Of a DNA stretch of 64,000 nucleotides, positions 47,495 to 59,579 are shown in pieces. The notes below the pieces were generated by a model, which was not told the origin of the DNA, searched no databases, and worked only from the letters and a program-made list of their open reading frames with translations. The translations under genes and the position numbers were made by a program. This DNA is from Antitrichia curtipendula. Taxonomy: Eukaryota > Streptophyta > Bryopsida > Hypnales > Leucodontaceae. The stretch is from positions 47,195,570-47,259,569 of the forward strand of contig OX579634.1 in the NCBI GenBank assembly GCA_951230915.1. The letters run 5' to 3'. Every line of letters begins with the position of its first letter. The first letter of the stretch is position 1.

Positions 47495-50400
47495 GATTCG
47501 TAGCCCATGAATATCTCGTAACTAAGGTGTTGATGTCACGAACGCCCATCTCCTGTCTAAGTTTCCAGAACCTCTACTTTCCCAATGGTTTTGTCAAAAT
47601 GTCAGCAACTTGATCTTGTAGGAATATACAGTGCTTCTATTGTACTTTTGATAACATTTTCCCAAATATAACGAAGTCACAGCTCTATGTGTTTCAATTG
47701 CTCATGGTAAATTGGATTTTTTGCTACCTTAAGTGTACTTTGATTGTTGCAAAAGAGTGGGATGGGCCCTGATGATACACCTTGTAATCTTGCTGACAAA
47801 TTTCAAATCCAAATTGCTTCCCATATACCTTCTATAAGAGCTTTTGCCTCTACATCCGTTGAGGAAACGGCCAGTGTGCTATTTCTTTGAAGACCACGAA
47901 ATGGGTCATCCTACTGATTTAAAAACCCATCCTGTTAGTGATTTTCGGTCTACCTTGCAATTTGCCCAGCCAATGCATCTGTGTTACCGGATTTCAAATA
48001 ATCATGATTTTTTGCATAAAATATTCCGAATTCCAACGCTCCCTTAGGATAAATGCATGGTTGAGTGGCTCAAAAACGTGACAAACTCTCAATTCCTACA
48101 CAAAACCAATTTTCAAATGTCTAAAAGGTACATTGAAAAAATTATAAAATTAAAAAAAAATTCATTTTAGAGGCTTGAACTTCATTCTAAATACAACCAT
48201 GTTGTTGAATACTTTTTAGAGCATTTTATGAAAGTGTAGGGGACTTTTAAAAATTCATGGGTGTAATGAATTTGTTGTCAGCAAATTTTTCAAGGACTTT
48301 TTAATATGGTTTTGGTACTTAATATCATAGAAAGGACTATGATTGTAGTAGCTATTTGAGTAAAAAATTTGAAAATTATAATCTTGTGGTGTAAATATGT
48401 ATTGAACACTTGCAAAGGACTTTTTAATGACTTTTCAGACACCAAATTTTATGAAGTCTTTTTTTCTTAGCCAATATCTTTTTTTTCAAGAATTATTTTT
48501 CTAAAGTATAATAAATTTTTAAGGTCTAGGGGTGCTCAAAAAGCTAAGTGCTTTTAGATTTTTTTTAAGTTTGTTATTTGCAAAATTCACTCCCAAGCAT
48601 TTTAGTCTCAAACATTTTACTCACAAAAAAGTATTTTTTGGACTTGGACTTTTGCCAAAAATGAGCCACTCAACCATGCATTCACCCCTTGATGTAACGT
48701 AAAACTTGATGCACCGCTTCTATATGAGTTGATTTAGGAGCATGCATGAACCTACTTAAAATCCGAACTGAATATGCAATTTCGGGTTTTGTTACTTTTG
48801 TATTACAGAGATAGATTAACATACCCACAAGACACTAGTAACATTTTGTGTCGACGTTTAGAGACTGTTCATTGATGTTCAGCTGGGCTCCTTCACGCAT
48901 CGAGACGGAAGTCGAATTGCAACTTGTCATGTCGAATTTGTCCAATATTTGTGATGCATGGTTTCTTTGTGAAAGGAAAATACCTTGATTTGAGCGAATA
49001 AATTCTACGCCAAGGTATAGTTTAACTCCGCCCAAGTCTATCATTTCGAAACGGCTCATGAGCTTCTGCTTGAGGTTGATAATTCCTTCACTGTCAGAAC
49101 CAGTTACTAATAGATCATCAACATATAGGATTAGAATAATAACTCCACAACTACTTGCTACATAGAAGAAATTGGAATCAGTCTCAGTGTGTAGTAGTTC
49201 TTGTTTTGATTAAAAAAATGTTATCTTTTTGAACCAGGTTCTTGGAGATTATCTCAAGCCGTATAATGATTTGTTTAACTTACACACCTTGTTTCTTATA
49301 GAAGGATGTCTGAAGCCCTCCGGAATCTCCATATAAACTAACTCTTTTAGATCTCCATTCAAGAAAGCCGTAACAACATCCAAATGTACTAGAATCTAAT
49401 AATTGCTGGCCAAGAGAGCTACGACCATGCGGACTGCCTTCCATTTTGCCACCGGAGCAAAAACTTTGTCAAAGTCAATACCTTTCATTTGTTGGACCCC
49501 CCTAGCCACTAGTCATGCTTTCAGTTTTATGGATTTTCCATCTGAACATAGTTTTGTTTTGTAGACCCATTTTGCTGTAATTGGTCTAATATGCTATGGT
49601 AAGTCAACTAAGTCCCACGTCTTATTTTTAGCCAATGATTCTTGTTCAGACTTCATTGCAACTTTCCAGCCTGGGTGATGGTTTGTTTCTAAGACAGTAA
49701 TTGGATCTAAAGGTTCATCTAATATACCAAAAAAACAATTCATTTCAATGGATTCTATGATTGAAATATCTCTGGAGATGATGGAAAAATTTGTGGTTCG
49801 CTGGTTTCTATTGAGTAGGTGTAGCTATCCTTCAATTTGACAGATGAATTTCTAATGCGAGAAGGTCAGGCTTCAAAGAGACTTTGCGCCATTGTTTCTA
49901 AAGTTTGACCGTCCGTGGAGCCCTGTTCTATATTTTGTTGTGTATCTACATCACTTTCGAGGTTCACTTGTGGTCATAGGACCAACTCGGATTCGGCAAT
50001 TGATGACCTCTGGGAAACAGAGACTAAAGCTTCTAATCGTGGATCTCTCTGTAAGTTCGGCGAACTACCTGGGCTAGGAGAGATTATTGCAAAGGATTGT
50101 GCAACTGGTTGGTTTGACACTATATTTGTCTCGTCAAATTTGACATTCCGAGAGATTAAGACTTTTCTCTAAGTGGGAATTTAGACACAAAAGCCTTTTG
50201 TCTACTCATCATAGCCTAAGAATATACCGATTTTGGATTTAGAATCCAGTTTATCATGCTTGGACTTATCTATCCATACATAAAACTTTGAGCCAAAAAT
50301 TCTTAAAAAAAGACGTCTGGAATATTGCAAAAAAATTGCTGAAAAGGAGTTACCTTTGCATTTGCAACAATTGGCGATCGATTGGTAATGAAGACATCGG

Positions 50401-52462
50401 TGTTAATTGCCTCAGTCCAAAAAAAACGTAGAGTAGCTGCAAGTACTAACATGTTGCACGCCATTTCAAGAAGCTTTTGATTTGTCCTCTTAGCTATTTC
50501 ATTTTGTTCTTGAGTATTGGCATTAGTCAGTTCCCTTTTTATGCCGTGCTTGGTACAAAAATCTGAAAATTCTGTGGAGAGGAATTCTCCACCTCTGTCA
50601 CTTCTTAAAGATCATATCTTCTGTCCCAGTTGATGCTCAATTAGCGTCTAATAATTCTTGAGTTATAAGAATGCCTCTGATTTATGTCGAAGGAATTTTA
50701 TCCAAATGTATCTATTGTAGTTGTCGATGATGACCGTAAAGTACTGTGAATCGCTGAGCGGCGGAACAGGTAACGGACCGCACAAGTCCAAGTGAAGAAG
50801 ATCAAGTGGCATTGATGCTCTTATTGTACTGTGACGAGGAAAACTTTCTCGCGATTGTTTCCTTGCTTGACAATGTTTGCAGACTTCGTGATAGGATGGA
50901 ATATGAGGAATTCCAATTGCCAAATTTTTTATTGAAAGATTGTGTAAGTGATCGTAACTAATATGCCCCATTTGAAAATGCCATAAGCGTACTGCATTTA
51001 TACTGCCTTACACCAAGTTTACTGAGACTTCCAAGTTAAACGTTGATAACTCGTATAATCCATTAGTCTTGTTTCAAAGTCCTTCAGCTACAATCTTTCT
51101 ATCTCCTTTATTGTAAAGGATGCATTTCTTGTCATCAAAACATGCAATAATTCCTTTCTCTGTTAAGGACCCAATTGACAAAAGATTCTTGCTCAGGCCA
51201 GGCTTATAGAGAACATTACTGACATCTTTACTTTGGCCAGAAGGTAACATGAAATGGATGGATCCTTTACCGACAATTTGATGACTCTTTCCACTAGCAG
51301 TTTTAACATTGCCCTCGAATTGTTCTATATTCGAAAAATGGGTTTGGTCTCCGCTCACGTGTTGTGTGGCACCGGAGTCTAGGTACCATCCTGAATCTGG
51401 ATCGTTTATCAACAAAGACAACATAGCAACTTTGAAGAGCTCGAAGTTTTCGGATGCCTGGCTATCTAATTCTTTGTTTACAATGCAAGTTTCAAGCGTT
51501 GCCTAAGACTCATGTGAAACCTCTTGAAATTCCTATTGAGCTACATTTGCTGAGAACGATTTTATTCCAAGCTTTGCTCTTCTAATTGATTCTAGCTTTC
51601 TAATGTCGACAAGTCTCTCATGACATAAATCCTTGTGATGTCCAAAACCACCGCAATAAAAGCACCTTATTTGACGAGTTAGAGGACCTCCAAAGGAGTT
51701 GGAGTTACCTTGATTTCCGCCCTAGAAAGGTTGTGGTCGAATTTGTTGCTGTCCATTGCTGTAATGTTGATTATATTGAATGTTGAATCTTGATTGATTT
51801 CCTCAAAAGTATAATGCCTCAGGTTCAACTGTTGACATTGTCTTGCCTACCTTTGACTGACGCCGGCTTTCTTCAAGTTGAAGCCTTATTTGTAGCTGGT
51901 CCAATGAGGGAAACTTGCCCGCACTTATAAAATTCTATAGAAAGTAGTCAAAGCTTTCAGGTAAAGCTTTCATCACAATCTGCATTAGATTAGTATCATC
52001 AACCTTGACTCCAATCGCAGACAATTGTGTTAGATTTTGGCGGAACAGTGAGAAATAATTTTCTACGCCAGATGCTTCAAAGAACTGAATGAGGGCAAGT
52101 TGTTTTTTTAGCTCAAATTTACAGCTATTGTTGTCTACTTCAAAGGTGTGACATAAATAGTTTCACAAAGATTTTGGTTCTTGATATTGAGTCAACTATG
52201 CTAAGAGAGATGGCCTTATCAACATGTTGAGAATATACATGAGTCTCTCTTGCTTTTTGTCTTCTGATTCCTCCTCTAGTATTTTGTCTACAGGTGGTGT
52301 GCGAGTGTCTGCGGATTGTGAAGTTGAGGAGCTAGAGGATCCTGATAGAATGTACCATAGCTTCTCTCTCTTTGCGACTCTAGTAATCATGTATTTCTAT
52401 AGGTGGAAATTTGAGGATCTTGTTAGTTGGGCATCATCGAGAACAAAGTTATCCTTTGACAT
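47495..52462 (-). pseudogene. Copia gag-pol polyprotein, decayed
   Basis: Start near 52462 (MSKDNFVLDD). Gag has an in-frame stop where the family has Trp (FHL*KYMITR). Recognisable segments in order: CCHC zinc knuckle near 51618-51665 (CFYCGGFGHHKDLC), protease with WYLDSGATQHVSG (51074-51424 block), integrase zinc-binding and core start (50663-50971, H...H...C..C with LHLDLCGPLPV), reverse transcriptase 3' part (48835-49059, LGGVKLYLGVEFIRSNQGIF) and RNase H end near 47510-47600 (DILTKPLG*). Several stops and frameshifts break the frame, so the copy cannot make its own proteins. A foldback element is inserted at 48047-48688. Confidence 0.9.
48047..48688. mobile_element. Foldback element nested inside the Copia
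   Basis: The left end GGATAAATGCATGGTTGAGT and the complement of the right end GGGGTGAATGCATGGTTGAG share AATGCATGGTTGAGTGGCTC as inverted termini. It interrupts the Copia RNase H region. Flanks TTA (left) and TTG (right) could be a decayed 3-bp target duplication as in Tourist/Harbinger MITEs, but this is uncertain. About 640 bp, AT-rich, no ORF. Confidence 0.75.
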
Positions 52463-52560
52463 GATGTACAATTCTATGATCTGTCAAACTAGTACCGTAA
52501 CCAATAAGTTGAACAAGTAAACGAACTAGTGATACAGATGTAATGTTATTTAATTCTCGT

Positions 52561-52572
52561 GCTCTGATACCA
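52561..52572 (-). other. Copia primer-binding site for initiator Met-tRNA
   Basis: On the minus strand TGGTATCAGAGC directly follows the 5' LTR. This is the standard plant Copia primer-binding site, complementary to the 3' end of initiator methionine tRNA. Confidence 0.92.
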
Positions 52573-52769
52573 TGTGAAACCAACTCAAACGAGTACTGAA
52601 TACAAACTTAGACATGAATACAGACACAGATGCAAATACACTCTCATATAGGTTAATACTGAATTGATTAGTGATAGACAGAGCCTGGGGTTATATATAG
52701 AGCTAAGCACCAGAATGAAGTAATAGTAATATCATTGAGGTGGTAGACTAGGATGATAAATTGTTAACA
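52573..52769 (-). repeat. Copia 5' LTR (right)
   Basis: 197 bp, the promoter-bearing LTR in the element's orientation. Relative to its partner it carries 12 one-way C-to-T or G-to-A differences. Confidence 0.95.
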
Positions 52770-52845
52770 GTTATGTCAAGCAAACTTGAAGTTGCTAGAT
52801 GAAAATCCTAAGATTAGAAGATCAGGACCTCTTTACAGTATGGTA
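52770..52845 (+). pseudogene. Separated continuation of the vasohibin-like last exon
   Basis: After the right target duplication the frame of the interrupted exon stays open through to the mariner end (LKLLDENPKIRRSGPLYSM). Excising the Copia with one GTTAT reads CHCGNLL directly into CQANLK. The stretch is short, so openness alone proves little. A possible splice acceptor (CTCTTTACAG) sits at 52831-52838. Confidence 0.4.
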
Positions 52846-53384
52846 TTCCCTGTGTCCCAAAATGATCTTCTTGTTGGCCTTCGATATTTGTCCCAAAATG
52901 ATTTTCCTCCTACAACATGGACAAAGAACCCGCAAAATGAATTTCCCCTGCACTGGAGACTAGGTTGTTACTGTAGCCACTCATCTTGAAAAGGGATACA
53001 TGGGCCCATAATTAATTAATGAGCATGACACAATAGAACTTGCACAGCAACTTCCGGAGGTGATGGGTTACAGATGCTGGTTCCCTTTGGCTTGTACGCG
53101 CCTGTGTTCTCCTTGATGGATCATTGTTTGGTGTTTTGCCTCTAGAGTTTTCCTACAGCATAATATTATTTGTTTGTAATGAAATTCTAATTCATATGTG
53201 TAAAAAAAAATACAATAACCATGTGATGTGAAGTTCTATAATATCAAAAAACCTTAGAGGACATGGCTTTCCATGACCAAAGTAGTCACCAAAATGCTCC
53301 AATTCTTGAACGTATAGGTGCATTCTTTGTTTCAACACCAAACAATCAAGTCATCCATCATATTCTTTTTGGCCTCAATGTCCT

Positions 53385-53415
53385 TTAACCCCTAAATGTC
53401 TAAGGCCTTTTTTGA
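53385..53415. repeat. Solo piggyBac-like end
   Basis: TTAACCCCTAAATGTCTAAG followed by an AAGGCCTT palindrome. It resembles the left end of the TTAA family, but I find no partner; perhaps a truncated insertion. Confidence 0.4.
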
Positions 53416-54371
53416 GCTTCTAGGAATTTATTCTAAATTGAACAAATTCTTTTTTTTGATAAGTTGCATTAATTTTTTTTAAATTGTAAATATACAAATT
53501 CAAACTAGATATATTAAAGATCACAGAGGAACAAAAAACACAACAATATTACTTGTGGGTTGAAAGATTACAATTTTTGATCATGAGGGTGTTAAAACTA
53601 CAAAAGTGATTTGAAGTCTTTCAATCCTCTTTTCACATGTCAAATCTAAAAAGTTGATCACCAAGAAAATATGAGGTTATAGGACAGAATATAATATATG
53701 AGGTTTATGGCTTCTGAAAATCTCCTGTTACATACTTTACCAAAATGAGGTTTTAATGAAAATCTCATTTACATACTTTACCAAAATTTTATATACAATG
53801 TAAAGTTTAATGATAATAAATAATTTTAAAATACATTATGCATGAAAAAAATAAGTGTTTAATGGATGGAACGTAATTTTTATTTATTAGAATTGCTTGT
53901 ACTTTAGGGTGCAAATTGTCATTGCTACCAAAGAAACATACACTAATCATTGGACAATAAAAAATGTAAGTACACCTAAAAGCAACCACATTAGCATTTG
54001 AACATAATTCTTATTAATAGGTTGTTTATGTTTCAATGAGGTCTTTTTGGTAGGGATTTTAGGTTCTCTCAATATATTTATATTTCATATGTTTTCTTTG
54101 GCAATATATGAATATGTGAAGAATTTTTAAGGTTCCCTTTATTAGTTCCAAGTGTTTTTTTAACCAACCTTATGCTTCAATGTTCAGAATGTGCATGTTT
54201 TAGGAATAAATATCAAAGAGTTGGTTTTCAACAATGGTTCTTAATTCAGATGATTCCACCTAAGATTGTAAGATGGAATAAAATATTTATTCATCCCATC
54301 TATTTTCAATTGCATGAGTATTTTTAAATCCCTTGTTACTATATTATTGACTTCTCTATTAAAGAAGATGA

Positions 54372-55287
54372 TTAACCCCTAATGTTCCAAGTCCCTTTTT
54401 CATCTAAATACACTCAAAATTGCTAATTATATTGCATTAAAAATTCAAATTTGTTTGTTCGTTGTATCTAACAATAGGAACTTGCACTAAATTATTTGAA
54501 AAAAGGATTAAAGAAATTTCAATAACTTGGATAGCGAATATTGGAAGATATTTGCATTCAAAGTGAAAAAAAACAATTTTTTTGTACCTTATTCAACCAT
54601 GTTTTTTTGTTTTTGATCTTCTCAGCTAAAAATGTTTGCACTAGTTATTTTGATTATTAAATTCTTTATATTTAAGAATTTAGTTGGAAGTTGGAGAAAA
54701 AAAATCCAAAAAATTCCACTTGATTTTCATTCTTTAACTTTTTTAAAAGTAGAAGTAAGTGCAACATGAAACAAAACCTAAATTGTTAATAGTTCTAAAA
54801 CAGAATTGAATCACAATCATCCCACATTGCGGTTGTTCTACCAAGCAAACTTAACCCTCTGTAAACATTTATTTGAAGAATTCTGAAAATTGCATTCAAA
54901 AATGAATTCTATGAGTTATTTTTCTAAAAAGATGCTCAGATTGCCCAAAAATAAAAGTTATACAAAACTTTCAAATCACTAGTCCAAATAGAATGAATCA
55001 AAGATTTACATATAAGTAGAATATAATCTTCAAGAAAAAAATTAAAATTAAAAATTCAATTTTTTGTGATTTCTAGGATGGTGCCCCTTGAATAGTTTCT
55101 TGGACTTAGACTAGCAAAACTTTAGCTTATGAGCACAAATTCAAATAAAAAATATATTTTCAAAAATCTAATTTGATTTTGTATCTTTCAAAAATGGTTC
55201 AAATAATCATGTCAAAAATCGAGGTCATACAAGCCCAACAAAAATCTCGAGAGTCCTCTACAAAGACTTTGGGACTCTAGGGGTTAG
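54372..55287. mobile_element. TTAA-type non-autonomous element nested in the mariner
   Basis: The left end is TTAACCCCTAATGTTCCAAG and the complement of the right end is CTAACCCCTAGAGTCCCAAA. Imperfect inverted ends share the family core (T/C)TAACCCCTA. No ORF. The right TTAA has decayed to TTAG. Confidence 0.6.
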
Positions 55288-55465
55288 GGTTGTCTCCAAT
55301 AACTTTCAAATCATTAATCCAAATGGAATGAACCAAGGATATAATGGACATAAAATTAAAATTTGTAAGACACAAAATTTGAAAAAAATTATTTAAATTT
55401 TTTTTTAATTGCTTACAAAAATAAATTTCTAACTTTTTGTGTCATAATTTATCCTCTACATTGAC

Positions 55466-56706
55466 CTACATGTCACGAATAGCATCTAGGGCACCTTGTA
55501 ATATATCAACAGGACACTGTAGATTTGTAGGAAGACGGCCTAATCTTGCTAATCTTGCTTTGCCTATGTGAGGGAGCTTGTAGTTGTTGCCACCACTAAC
55601 TTTCATCACACTAATGAGGCAGTTTTGTAGAGAGAGAAAGACATCATTCAGTTTCTCCATCTCATTGAAAGAAGCAACTACTGCAATGACCAGCTCATCA
55701 ATCATATTAGGCGCCTTTTGATGTTGTAGTGATTGGATGGCCCGGAAAAATCCAAGGTCCAAAACATTTGTATCTGGATTGTTTGGCGGTTGGCATACTA
55801 GACGGATTTTAAGTCCGTCCTTATTGCCTTCTTCAATCAGAGTTGGGTCATTAGGACTTGGATGTGGCTTCGCATTATCTTGTTGAACAAAAACTTCAAT
55901 TGGTCCCGATTCTGAATTTCGTGGCCAAACCAATCTAATGTCTAGGAACACCTTCTCTATCAAAATCCGTTTTGTAACCTCCTTTGTGATTGTTGCAATT
56001 GGCTTGGTCTCCATTGTACCGACCGGACAATTCTTGCTAGATTGTTTTGCAAGTTCTTGAAAAATGAGAGGATATATTCCAATTTTGCCATTGAAATATT
56101 TGTTCTTCAAGTAATCAAAGTGAGGACGAGCAACGGCGGCAAGGAACATGACCTTACAAATAAAGTGCTTGCTTTTTCCAGTACGATGGGCTCTTCTTCA
56201 TCGGGCACCGGATAGAAATTGCCGCTTTCCTCAATGAGATAGAACCATTTCGCATCATAATGAACACGATCAAATGAGTCCTTAAATGTTGGCAACTCCG
56301 TGTTTAGGGATGCTGGTTCGATCATTGATATCGCATACTGAAGCCAAGATTTATTATTCGCTTCAGTGAGAAATGATTTAAGCGCACTTGAATGGCGGTA
56401 GAGCTTCCCTTCTTTTATACGTCGATGCAACGTTGATTTGGAAACATTCATGGCAAATGCCAAGGATCGAATGTTTTTACGTTGCCTCAATGGAATATCT
56501 TTGACAACGGCAACATTGATCTCCTTCCTCTTTCGTCCTGAATTTCCTTGAATACGAGATGAAACATCTCCAAAGTTGTTCCCATTTGATATGGATGCTT
56601 GATCCCTTGCCCAGACACTGCTAATTGTTCGAGTGGTAAACCCGAATTGATGGGCCGCAGCTGCAATTGATCCTTTCTTCAAGGTTCTGTTGTTACTCCG
56701 AGCCAA
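55466..56706 (-). pseudogene. Plant mariner transposase, frameshifted
   Basis: Two overlapping frames (56706-56107 and 56149-55466) together give a plant mariner transposase. The N-terminal part has a helix-turn-helix region (HQFGFTTRTISSVWARDQ; RSLAFAMNVSKSTLHRRIKE). Catalytic positions: Asp in VHYDAKWFYLIEES, Asp in VFVQQDNAKPHPS, and Asp in NVLDLGFFRAIQSL, 39 residues after the second, i.e. the plant DD39D triad. C-terminal VMKVSGGNNYKLPHIGKARL is also typical. The frame changes at about 56185-56190, where one base appears lost relative to the family, between DEEEP and the KVMFLAAVARP block. The N-terminal start also lacks the usual leader. The copy is therefore probably inactive. Confidence 0.92.
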
Positions 56707-56942
56707 TAAGAATTTGTAACATGATCAACATTCTAATTCAGTCATATTTGCCTTCCGGACTGGCAAAGCAATACCGGATTGTAATTGTTCCTCCATTCCT
56801 GCATGAGATACAGATAATCTTGAGAATGACGGACTTGCCTATAGATTTAAAATATAAATCGCATAAGAGTAGAAGGACATGGACAACCGAGTTCAATAAA
56901 ACACACATTTACTTTAAAAGTTTTTTATTCTTCATTAGTTAG

Positions 56943-58843
56943 TAAAAGTTTGTGTTACTTTTCTGTGATGCAATTATGCAATAGAAAACTAAAATTTGAT
57001 TTTAAAGAGTAAGAAAAACAAAAGAAATGCTACGTAGGTCAATGAATAGAAACTTCTAAATCGTTCTATTCCAGTAATAAATTAATATTCCATCATTACA
57101 TTGGATATATCTTCAAAACAACTTAAAACATCAACCAGAAAAACCTTTGATCCTTCATTATTTTTGCATAGTGTCCAAATGTCACATTCTTTGGTATGGT
57201 AGAACCTCCTTTCAGCTACCAACAAGGTAATATGAAAATTTGACCATTCTAATAATAGTAAATAGATACAATAGGTAGAAGTGGTGGCTGTGGGGTACCC
57301 ACCTTATTAAATCAATTAATAAATAAAAAAACCTACAGACAGCAAACCTTCATTCCTCTCGTGGCACTTGAAATTCATGTGCATCACCTAATAATCATGA
57401 TTCCTCTACTCTCTTAATTTTCTCTCCTAATATTTCAATAACAATCCCCTTCTACACACTAGTTTCAGTAGTGATCAATCTCATTTCTAGTGCATACAAA
57501 GTAACTCAAATTTTTTACTCCGTACTTGATACAAGGTGATAAACTCAAGAATATAGTATAGTATGAGTACATTTGCATGCCCAGTACTTGGATGCATTGA
57601 TTAAGAATCTACAGAGAGGCAGAAATTTCAAATTGAAAGCGTAAGGTCTCCAAAAAAACAAAATAATTATTTCTACAAGGGTTTTGGGATTGTGTCGATA
57701 CCTTTGAAGAAGAGGTAAGCAGTTCGATTCTTTCAAGGAAAAATACTTTCTTCTCAAACGTGGTATGACGTCTCCAATCTGCACCAAAGTAATTTTTTCA
57801 AAATGTGAGGAGACATGAACAAAACACACTTCATAATAGAAGTTAACCAAATTAAAATAAGCACAGAAACAATCATTTTATGAGAGTGAGCAGGAACAAC
57901 GCAAAATTTCTATCAATCTGAAAGTTCCATGCTTCATCGCATTACCGAAATCAAGACGGTGGAAATAGTCTAAGACTGTTGCAAAATTGAAAACAGTAGA
58001 GCAACAAAAGTCTGCAAACTCACACTAAATGAAAAGTCTCTGAATATTGTGTAGGTGCTTGTTTTGCTTGTTGCAGGATTCTTCAGTGAGTTATATAGTG
58101 GGTCCTTAGCGTATGAATTCCAATGCTACCGATTATGATGAAGTGTAGATTACTCAACGTGTCAATTAATTCTAAAGTAATGCCCAATCATTGATCGGAG
58201 TTTATCCAATATTGATTGAAGTTCACACTGCACTGTTCAAAGTTCACACGATACCGGTCAGAATGGACACGTATTGGAGTTCACATTGATTTTTTCAATT
58301 GCAAGCACCTTCTGTTAGCCTTGAAGTTTGACTTGAAGTTCAATATTGAACAACGAGACAAAGAACATCAAAGCATTAAATCAACAAAATTTTGACACAT
58401 CACCGATTGAGTTGATCAGAGTTCACAATAGAAAACATTGATTGGAATACAATAAAATAGGAAAAAATTGAATTCTAGAACGTGGGACCGAAACGAAAGT
58501 GCTCAGGTAATGAGACAATATGATCAAGTTTTAGGTGGACTTGGGTTTTTGTTCCCAATTACTCCGTAGAAACCATCTCCAAATATAGAACCATCTTTTC
58601 GGCAACTTTCTTTTGGTGTTGTGGTGGAACCAAGCAATTAATGTTTTGATCCTAGTGCCGCTTGGAGTTGACTTCATTTTTGGGACTAGTAGATGAGTTG
58701 TCACTGAACACCGTGGGAAGGTAGAAAGGGCAATGTGGGAAGACAGGAAGACACCGCGGGGAAATCAAGAAATGATTGGCCAACGGTGTTCCTTCAAAAT
58801 GGTTCCCAAGAGACACTTTTCATTGCTCTACAATTAAATGTTG
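56943..58843. other. Mariner interior without recognised gene
   Basis: AT-rich. Around 57110-57310 it carries sequence related to the TA-type MITE at 517-1110 (TTTGATCCTTCATT, CCAAATGTCACATTCTTTGG, right end GGGGTACCCACCTTA). At 58205-58285 the phrase AGTTCACAC recurs several times. Confidence 0.45.
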
Positions 58844-58991
58844 AAAAGTAATTTAGAACTGAAATTCATAGGATGAAAGGAGAGCATGGACCTCTATTTA
58901 CATAAAAACTCGAATTAACAAAATTATTATTTTTAAGCTTAATCCAAAACATTTTATGTAACATGAAGATCATTTTGGGACGGAGGGAGTA

Positions 58992-59136
58992 CTTCAGAAA
59001 TCCAGAATTGAGTGATGCACCAAATGATTCAAAAAATCCTGAAGCAAGAACAAATCCACGTCAACAATACAACAATGGTTTCTCACACTTTGGAAAGACC
59101 TTCAGTGAGCATCAACGAGCTCGTGCCCAAGTTTAA
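58992..59136 (+). pseudogene. Possible displaced 3' exon of the vasohibin-like gene
   Basis: Right of the mariner one frame is open with host-like composition (FRNPELSDAPNDSKNPEART, then a QQYNNGFSHFGKTFSEHQ segment) and ends at a TAA that is part of the TTAA target of the next element. Linking it to the vasohibin-like gene depends on a splice at 52838 across the mariner or on excision of the element. Low confidence: the match is only positional. Confidence 0.3.
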
Positions 59137-59546
59137 CCCCTTTAGGATGTTAGCAAGTGTACGCTTTTGTATACTACGTCATAAAATACAGTCTGACTCA
59201 CATTAAAGTCTGAAATCTGAAAATGTGGTAGTGCACAACTTTCCATCAGTAGATTAATAATTTTATCCAAAATTTAATTTTATCCAAAATTTAGCACTTT
59301 TGTCTCACATCCCAAGACTTGAATTGAATTTCAGAAATTAATGAGAAGAATCACATGTTGAAAAAAAGGAGAGAAGCAATGAGCCATCCACTTACATTTG
59401 CCCACCTCAAACCATACAACAAAACACATTAAAGCTCACTACACATTTAATGGAAAGCGAAAACATTGGAAAGAGGACCCAAGGCATACTGTATTGTATG
59501 AAAATTCGTAGGCCAGTTTGGGCTGCTGACATCCTAAAGGGGTTAA
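59133..59546. mobile_element. TTAA-flanked piggyBac-like MITE (414 bp)
   Basis: The left end is TTAACCCCTTTAGGATGTTA (then GCA) and the complement of the right end is TTAACCCCTTTAGGATGTCA (then GCA): 23 bp with one mismatch and perfect TTAA at both edges. This is the best-preserved member of the TTAA family here. No ORF. Confidence 0.85.
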
Positions 59547-59579
59547 GCAGATTGTGGAGGGAGATAAATTTTTTAACCC

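Larger units (their letters stand above)
46982..52769 (-). mobile_element. Complete Copia LTR retrotransposon with 5-bp target duplication
   Basis: Two 197-bp LTRs, TGTGAAACC...GTTAACA, at 46982-47178 and 52573-52769, flanked by identical GTTAT (46977-46981 and 52770-52774). The element is oriented on the minus strand. The order protease - integrase - reverse transcriptase/RNase H is that of Copia/Pseudoviridae. LTRs differ at 13 of 197 positions by my count, so the insertion is not recent. It is inserted into an open reading frame that continues on both sides. Confidence 0.96.
52844..58991 (-). mobile_element. Mariner-like element, about 6.1 kb, TA target
   Basis: The left end is TATTCCCTGTGTCCCAAAAT continuing GATCTTC and the complement of the right end is TACTCCCTCCGTCCCAAAAT continuing GATCTTC, about 29 bp with three mismatches, with TA at both edges. 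CTCCCTCCGTCCC is the hallmark end of plant mariner/Stowaway elements. The transposase remnant inside (55466-56706) is plant mariner type. Size is at the large end for the family, partly explained by the nested TTAA element at 54372-55287 and probably other inserts such as the one starting at 53385. Confidence 0.82.
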
